Assembly (NCBI GenBank): GCA_964603435.1
Contig: CAZRUM010000017.1
Span: 1 to 17,541, forward strand
Direction: 5' to 3'
DNA length: 17,541 nucleotides
Source of the DNA: CAZRUM01 sp964603435
GTDB taxonomy: Bacteria; Patescibacteriota; Patescibacteriia; Magasanikbacterales; UBA922
In this document: positions 12,767-17,541 of the stretch, one piece after another
How the letters are laid out: each line of letters opens with the position of its first letter
How positions within the stretch are numbered: position 1 is the stretch's first letter
Made by a program: the position numbers and the translations under genes
Notes under the pieces: model-generated
The model's input: only the letters and a program-made list of their open reading frames with translations
Databases searched by the model: none
What the model was told of the DNA's origin: nothing

Positions 12767-13849
12767 TTATTTTTTATAAATACTTAATGTTTTCTCTGCT
12801 AATCTTTTACTTGAAAATCGCTTCAAATTCTCTCTGGCATTTTGTTTTAGTTCACGACGCACATCTTCGTCTAACAAACCCTTTTCAATTATTTCGGCCA
12901 TTTGTTCTATATTTTCTGGGTCAAAGTATAAGGCTGATTCTCCTAATACTTCTGGAAGACAAGACGCATTGGAGGATACTACAGGAACACCATTTTGTTG
13001 TGCTTCTAGTGGTGGAATACCAAAACCTTCGTACATACTAGGGAAAGAATACAGCGAAGCATTTTTGTATAGCTCAACCAACTTCTCATCTGAGACAAAA
13101 CCCAAATACCTAACATTCTGCGCATTCTCAATTTTTTCTTCTAGTCTTTTATAGAAATAATTCTCTTTGCCTGCTAATAGCAATCGATATTCACCAGTCT
13201 TTTCTTGCAATAAATTCCAAGCCTGCAACAATCTATCCAAATTCTTATGAGGATAAGCTGCCCCTACGTATAAAACATATTTTTTATCTTCCAAATTCTG
13301 TATTTCAGAGTTTGTACCACTTTTGAAAGGAGCTTGGTATGTTACACTCATCTTTTCTAAATCTACCCCCAAAGTCTCATGTACATCTTGCCTGGTAAAC
13401 TCGCTGGTCACAATGACATGTTTGGCTTTTTTAACAGCATGTTTAATTAATAAACGATGTATTTTATCTTTCAACCAAAATTTTACTGGACCAAGTGTAG
13501 TAGCTTCTGGTCGGGGAAATTTGTACATGATAAGATCATGAATTGTTACCACAAATGGAGCGTTATAAAACAACGGTACATTCCAATGCGGGAAATGCAT
13601 CAAATCTACTTTCTCTTTTTTGATAATACTTTTAAAATTAACTTGCTCAGCCCAAGAATACCACGGAATATCAGCTAATACTTTTTTAAAGTTATCACTC
13701 TCCCCCACCTCATCCCAATTGTCACTTTTTAAAAACAAGACATACTGATTTTTCTGATCAATTTCTTGTAAATGCAAAACTAATTGTTGTGTGTAGCGTG
13801 CTAGCCCAAACCCAGGACCAAACATCCTACAATCAATACCTATTTTCAT
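12767..13849 (-). CDS. GT4-family glycosyltransferase (360 aa)
   Basis: This is a GT-B fold, retaining glycosyltransferase of the RfaG/mannosyltransferase type that transfers a sugar from a nucleotide donor to the growing lipid-linked glycan at the cytoplasmic face. The N-terminal acceptor half starts MKIGIDCRMFGPGFGLARYT with the Gly-rich loop, and TIHDL is at 102-106. The C-terminal donor half (from about 190) has YVLYVGAAYPHKNLDRLL, LLLAGK and the EX7E motif E274-GFGIPPL-E282 within PSMYEGFG, then GVPVVSSNASCLPEV. Length is normal for the family. It is the last of three consecutive glycosyltransferases and is separated from the previous gene by a 45-bp gap containing a hairpin. Donor and acceptor sugars cannot be read from the sequence. 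Confidence 0.92.
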   Translation of the reverse strand: MKIGIDCRMFGPGFGLARYTQQLVLHLQEIDQKNQYVLFLKSDNWDEVGESDNFKKVLADIPWYSWAEQVNFKSIIKKEKVDLMHFPHWNVPLFYNAPFVVTIHDLIMYKFPRPEATTLGPVKFWLKDKIHRLLIKHAVKKAKHVIVTSEFTRQDVHETLGVDLEKMSVTYQAPFKSGTNSEIQNLEDKKYVLYVGAAYPHKNLDRLLQAWNLLQEKTGEYRLLLAGKENYFYKRLEEKIENAQNVRYLGFVSDEKLVELYKNASLYSFPSMYEGFGIPPLEAQQNGVPVVSSNASCLPEVLGESALYFDPENIEQMAEIIEKGLLDEDVRRELKQNARENLKRFSSKRLAEKTLSIYKK

Positions 13850-13870
13850 AAATATGTTACTATTTTTTTA

Positions 13871-13894
13871 CCCCGCACCCTTGTGGTGCTGGGG
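13871..13894. repeat. GC-rich hairpin between glycosyltransferase genes
   Basis: CCCCGCACC (13871-13879) pairs with GGTGC-T-GGGG (13885-13894, one bulged T) around a 5-nt loop. It starts directly after the TGA stop of the upstream gene. On the minus strand it is followed by an A run, not T, so it is probably an inserted repeat or mRNA-processing stem rather than a terminator. Confidence 0.5.
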
Positions 13895-14989
13895 TCATAA
13901 TAAATTTAAAAATTCTTCTGTAGTTTTATCCCAAGTAAACTTTTCTGCTTGGTTTTTTTGTTTCTCGATAATTTTAGTTCTTAAATCTTGGTCCGGTAAT
14001 AACAATTTCATACCTTTCTCAATCTCATCTACATTATATGGATTTACCAAATACGCACTTGTCCCCACTACTTCTGGTAAAGACGAACGATTGGAAGTAA
14101 TAACTGGCACACCGGAAACCATGGCCTCTAAAACCGGCAAACCAAAGCCTTCGTAAAGACTAGGATAAACAAACAAACTAGCGTTTTGATAAAGCCCAAG
14201 CTTATCTTCTTCTACCACATATCCAATATACCTCACTCCAGGGGTATTTTCAATTTGTTCTAAAACTTTTTTATTTTTCCAACCTCTACTCCCAGCCAAA
14301 ATTAATTCAAAGTTCAGAGTTCGTAGTTCAAAATTTTTATAAGCCTCTATAATACTTAAAACATTTTTCCTTGGTTCGAGTGTGCCTAAATATAATAAAT
14401 ATTTCTCTGGTAAATCTAAATTGTTAGATACTGTATTTTGTTTAATATGTGATGAAACAGCCGGATAAAGTACTTCCACCTTTTTACTTTCCATTTTATA
14501 CTTACTAATAATATCACGTTTTGTATTCTCCGACGGTGTCAGAATTATATTTGCTCGTTTACACTGACTTTTTGGTTTCAAAAACCAATGCCACAATCTT
14601 TGTTTGTTTGTAAAACACTCAGGCATTATTTCAAAAGATAAATCGTGCACAGTCTGAATATGTTTTACTTTTTTTGATAAATTTGTAAAATTCAGATTTG
14701 GTGAAAACCAATAATCCAATTTCTTCTCAGTTAATTTGTCCAACTTAATCATTCTCAACCAAACAAAAAAATTCAACAACTTATTTGGATATTTCTTCTG
14801 AATAAAATGAACATTCTCCTGACCCCACTTGGGAATGTTTTTTGAAACATCTTTATTAGAATTGTAAAATAAATAATACTGATTTTTACTGTCTTTTTCA
14901 AAAAGTGAGTTTAAAAAACCGAACGTATATTCAGCAACGCCGGTTCTATTTTTTTCCATTAGACATCTAATGTCTATTCCAATATTCAT
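13895..14989 (-). CDS. GT4-family glycosyltransferase with heptanucleotide-repeat insertion (364 aa)
   Basis: A second GT-B retaining glycosyltransferase, paralogous to its downstream neighbour: MNIGIDIRCLMEKNRTGVAEYT at the N-terminus, TVHDLSFEIMP at 113-123, LLYLGTLEPRKNVLSIIEAY at 198-217, LILAGSRGW at 229-237, and EX7E as E280-GFGLPVL-E288 in PSLYEGFG, then GVPVITSNRSSLPEV. It is predicted to add one sugar to the same cytoplasmic lipid-linked glycan. Residues NFELRTLNFE (219-228), between a helix and the LILAG strand, are encoded by four 7-bp repeat units and look like an in-frame expansion not expected in the family. The stop is TGA. It starts 1 bp after the upstream gene ends, so translation is probably coupled. 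Confidence 0.92.
   Translation of the reverse strand: MNIGIDIRCLMEKNRTGVAEYTFGFLNSLFEKDSKNQYYLFYNSNKDVSKNIPKWGQENVHFIQKKYPNKLLNFFVWLRMIKLDKLTEKKLDYWFSPNLNFTNLSKKVKHIQTVHDLSFEIMPECFTNKQRLWHWFLKPKSQCKRANIILTPSENTKRDIISKYKMESKKVEVLYPAVSSHIKQNTVSNNLDLPEKYLLYLGTLEPRKNVLSIIEAYKNFELRTLNFELILAGSRGWKNKKVLEQIENTPGVRYIGYVVEEDKLGLYQNASLFVYPSLYEGFGLPVLEAMVSGVPVITSNRSSLPEVVGTSAYLVNPYNVDEIEKGMKLLLPDQDLRTKIIEKQKNQAEKFTWDKTTEEFLNLL
14306..14333. repeat. Four 7-bp tandem units inside a glycosyltransferase gene
   Basis: TTCAAAG, TTCAGAG, TTCGTAG and TTCAAAA follow each other without gaps, sharing TTC at positions 1-3. Together with adjoining bases they encode NFELRTLNFE on the minus strand. The pattern resembles the short tandem heptanucleotide repeats known from some bacterial genomes. 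Confidence 0.6.
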
Positions 14990-14990
14990 A

Positions 14991-16115
14991 CTATCTAATA
15001 TCTAACTTACATTGTTCTAAACCTTGTTTGAATTCATCATATCTATCTTGGATATGACGCTCCACTCTACTTTTAAAATTCTTTTCATCAAACTTTAGAG
15101 CCCAATTGCGAATATAATCTGGATACCAAAGTTCATGATCAAAATTAATCACCGCATCCAAAATTGACTCCCAGGATTGTTCGTTGAAAAATATTCCGGT
15201 CTTGCCTGGAATGACAGTCTCGGTCACCCCACCTACACCATAAGCAATCACAGGTCTGCCTGCAGCCATAGATTCAATTGGGGTAATACCACAATCTTCT
15301 ACTTGCGGATGAAGGAATGCTCTAGCCTTACTTAATAATTCTGCTTTCTCTTCTTCTGACACACGACCAAGAAATTCTATATTTGGTTTAGCCATATTCT
15401 TCAGATTTTCTAATTCTGGGCCGTCTCCAAAAATTTTCAAAGGTATTTTCAAGCGATTGAAAGCTTGAATAAGCAAATCAAATCTCTTGTAAGGAACCAA
15501 ACGCCCACCAGAAATAAAGTAATCCCCCACTTTATCAGTAATTTTAAATTTATCAGTATCAACTGGAGGAAAAATAATGTCACTATCACGACGATAATAT
15601 TTTTGGATACGATTTCTGACAGTCCCCGAGTTTGCAATAAAATGATCCACCCTGTCCACACTCATCTTATCCCACAAGCGCATGTGGTGAATTATTCTTG
15701 GCAAAGCTAATTTGATTAATTTATTATATTTCAAATCTTCAATGTACTCGTGTGTATCAGTCCAGAGATATCTAGTCGGAGTATGGCAATATGACACATG
15801 CAAAGTCTCAGGACGTGTCAAAACACCTTTGGCAAAAGCAGAGGTGGAAGACAACACCACATCAAAACCATGCAAATTATGACGCTCGGTTGCTCTTGGC
15901 ATCCAAGGAAAATACCATTTGAATTTTTTTCTACCCCACGGCATTTTGGCAATAAAAGACTCACGAATATCAGCCTCAGCAAAATCTGTGATCTTGTCTT
16001 TATCATGAAACAAAACAAAAATTGGAGCCTCTGGCCAAATTTCATGAAACGCCTTTAGGACTCTTTCTGCTCCCCCATCTTGAGCTAGATAATCATGTAC
16101 TAATGCTATCTTCAT
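14991..16115 (-). CDS. GT4-family glycosyltransferase (374 aa)
   Basis: A GT-B retaining glycosyltransferase of a different subgroup from the two downstream: MKIALVHDYL followed by the DGGAERVL loop (13-20), then YCHTPTRYLW (109-118), a DHFIANS strand (157-163), the donor-half start SGGRLVPYKRFDLLI (202-216, R205 and K210 typical phosphate contacts), IFGDGPELENL, and the EX7E motif E273-DCGITPI-E281 in the shorter form seen in WbaZ-like enzymes, then GRPVIAYGVGGVTETV. It is cytoplasmic or membrane-associated and probably adds the first sugar after the initiating transferase, being encoded next to it with a 2-bp gap. Length is normal. There is no strong SD before the ATG; coupling to the upstream gene is likely. 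Confidence 0.92.
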   Translation of the reverse strand: MKIALVHDYLAQDGGAERVLKAFHEIWPEAPIFVLFHDKDKITDFAEADIRESFIAKMPWGRKKFKWYFPWMPRATERHNLHGFDVVLSSTSAFAKGVLTRPETLHVSYCHTPTRYLWTDTHEYIEDLKYNKLIKLALPRIIHHMRLWDKMSVDRVDHFIANSGTVRNRIQKYYRRDSDIIFPPVDTDKFKITDKVGDYFISGGRLVPYKRFDLLIQAFNRLKIPLKIFGDGPELENLKNMAKPNIEFLGRVSEEEKAELLSKARAFLHPQVEDCGITPIESMAAGRPVIAYGVGGVTETVIPGKTGIFFNEQSWESILDAVINFDHELWYPDYIRNWALKFDEKNFKSRVERHIQDRYDEFKQGLEQCKLDIR

Positions 16116-16117
16116 AC

Positions 16118-17536
16118 TTACAAAACTTTTCTTTTCTTAAATAAAATAAAAGGGGTTTTAACAAAGATAATAATATCCAAAAATAAATTCCATTTTTCTA
16201 TATAAAACACATCAAGTTTCATTTCATCTTCAAATTCCAAATCACTTCTACCAGAAATCTGCGCCAAACCAGTAATACCAGGTTTTAGAGTGAAAACATG
16301 GCGATACTCCTCCTCGTAAATCTCTACCTCGCGTGGCTGGTGAGGACGTGGACCCACAATACTCATAGAACCAGCCAGAACATTAAAAAACTGAGGTAAC
16401 TCATCAATACTAGTAGCACGAATAAATCTACCAAACTTTGTCACTCGAGGATCGTCTTTAATTTTGTAAATTGGTCCTTTTTTGGAACCTTGTTTTTTAA
16501 TTAATTCCTTTTCTTGAATCTCAGCTTTTTGCCCTTCTTTACCAAACTGTGAACCTGTCGAATCTTTCTGGAACATTGATCTAAATTTTAAAGTAAAAAA
16601 CTTTCTACCACGCAGACCAACCCTTTCATTTTTGTAAATAATTGGTCTACCAGTTTCAATTAGAATTATCAAAGCTGACAACAGCATGATAGGACTAGTG
16701 ATAATAATTACCACCAGACTCATCACAATATCAAAAATACGTTTTAAGACTCTACCCCAACCATCCAAGGTTGTACGTTTTAATTCTACTACTGGTACAC
16801 CAGCCAGAGCAGTTACCACCATATTAGCACTGTAAGTTGCAAACAAATCAGCTGAATATTTAAAAACAATATGATGTTGATTGCAAAAGTGTAAAAGCCC
16901 TAAAGTCTCTCTTCTGTCGGCTCCCGGATTGGTAAGAATGATTTCATTTAATTTTAAACCTTTTAATTCTTTTGCTAAAGAATTGTTAAATTTTTCATAA
17001 GTCGCCACCACACTATAGCCAAGTTCTTTTCTTTTATGAAGAGTCTCGGCAATACTAGTAGTAACTTCTTCTGAGCCAATCACGACTACACGACGCAGTC
17101 CAATTCCAAAACGATAAAGCAAACCTTTCAGACCACGCATTAGAATCCTGCCAATACTCACATAAACAATCGCGAATACAAATCCAGCAGCTACTAGAAA
17201 GCGTGAGTCAAATTGTTGTAAAGCAAACATGACATACAAAGCAATAATTCCCAAACCCACACTACAAGCTAAAAATACACGCATTAGATCACGAGCCAGC
17301 TTCCTATTTTGATTGGCAGAATAAAGACCAAATATTGCAAAAATTAATACCCACAAAATACCTACCACAAAAATAATCTCACTAAACTCTACCAAGCTCA
17401 ATTCAAAAACTACTGGACGCAACTCGATAGCCCAGTCAGTAAAACGGAGATAATAAGCTGATATTCCAGCCAAAACAAGTAACACAAAATCAATTGGCAC
17501 CTGCAAAACCATGAGTATTACTTCTGATCTTTTCAT
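16118..17536 (-). CDS. Initiating polyprenyl-phosphate sugar transferase (WbaP/WcaJ type, 472 aa)
   Basis: This is a polyisoprenyl-phosphate hexose-1-phosphate transferase, the enzyme that loads the first sugar-1-phosphate onto the lipid carrier at the inner face of the membrane. Four N-terminal membrane helices (about 8-30, 52-72, 83-105, 112-132) lead to a CoA/Rossmann-like region (148-230, RRVVVIGSEEV). The catalytic domain (263-472) starts LKRIFDIVMSLVVI with the re-entrant helix and contains NERVGLRGRKF, KFRSM, the catalytic D378-E379 in SIDELPQFFNV, GPRPHQPREV, KPGITGLAQISGR and the DVFYIEKW end. The length is typical for the full-length bacterial form. It is the first visible gene of the glycan cluster. 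The ATG at 17536 leaves only 5 bases upstream in the window, so the promoter and any preceding operon genes are out of view. Confidence 0.93.
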   Translation of the reverse strand: MKRSEVILMVLQVPIDFVLLVLAGISAYYLRFTDWAIELRPVVFELSLVEFSEIIFVVGILWVLIFAIFGLYSANQNRKLARDLMRVFLACSVGLGIIALYVMFALQQFDSRFLVAAGFVFAIVYVSIGRILMRGLKGLLYRFGIGLRRVVVIGSEEVTTSIAETLHKRKELGYSVVATYEKFNNSLAKELKGLKLNEIILTNPGADRRETLGLLHFCNQHHIVFKYSADLFATYSANMVVTALAGVPVVELKRTTLDGWGRVLKRIFDIVMSLVVIIITSPIMLLSALIILIETGRPIIYKNERVGLRGRKFFTLKFRSMFQKDSTGSQFGKEGQKAEIQEKELIKKQGSKKGPIYKIKDDPRVTKFGRFIRATSIDELPQFFNVLAGSMSIVGPRPHQPREVEIYEEEYRHVFTLKPGITGLAQISGRSDLEFEDEMKLDVFYIEKWNLFLDIIIFVKTPFILFKKRKVL

Positions 17537-17541
17537 AAAAA

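Noticed and set aside
13871..13894. Terminator splitting the glycosyltransferase operon
   Set aside because: On the transcribed strand the stem is followed by an A run rather than T, and the downstream gene has no obvious promoter of its own in the 45-bp gap.

Overview
The window looks like a chromosomal piece of an AT-rich bacterium of the Candidate Phyla Radiation (Patescibacteria, probably a Parcubacteria-type lineage such as the Magasanikbacteria or Falkowbacteria). This is inferred from the gene content: a DUF4012 protein beside exopolysaccharide glycosyltransferases, a very large secreted C39-peptidase/lamin-tail/beta-helix protein with a Gly6 linker, short intergenic hairpin repeats, and few Shine-Dalgarno (SD) sequences. 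TGA is used as a stop (gene at 13895-14989), so this is not a code-25 lineage. No tRNA, rRNA, CRISPR array or complete transposon was seen.

Left part (1-2700). The 3' end of a helicase gene carrying a C-terminal HTH_40 domain reads in from the left and stops at 374. It is followed by a terminator, a multi-hairpin repeat and a second, homologous terminator facing the other way. Next comes a GC-rich orphan gene (747-1376, minus strand), bracketed by perfect 12-bp inverted repeats and driven by its own TTGACA promoter. Further hairpin repeats and palindromes precede a Bro-N/DinD-like gene that appears to be transcribed leaderless.

Middle part (2700-8273). Two genes 1 bp apart encode a small membrane-anchored Cys-containing protein and a 1276-aa secreted multidomain surface protein. 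Then comes a cold-shock protein gene with its own promoter, structured leader and textbook terminator. Divergent from it is a second GC-rich orphan gene (7734-8123, plus strand) for a Cys-rich predicted lipoprotein. It has a near-consensus promoter, a canonical AAGGAG ribosome site and strong 3' hairpins.

Right part (8274-17541). A minus-strand cluster runs from an initiating polyprenyl-phosphate sugar transferase (16118-17536) through three GT4-type glycosyltransferases with 1-45 bp spacing, then a 609-aa coiled-coil protein of unknown function. After a 180-bp gap with its own promoter and an unusual leader comes a DUF4012 membrane protein with an N-terminal CCHC zinc knuckle. Together the first four genes would start and extend a lipid-linked surface glycan. 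The coiled-coil and DUF4012 proteins are candidate accessory or envelope-attachment factors. No flippase, polymerase or ligase is in view; they could lie outside the window.

The most unusual signals are: the two GC-rich self-contained transcription units in an AT-rich background; the zinc-knuckle/DUF4012 fusion and its leader with competing stem-loops; and repeats that have entered coding sequence (a palindromic element in the surface-protein linker and a heptanucleotide repeat in a glycosyltransferase).
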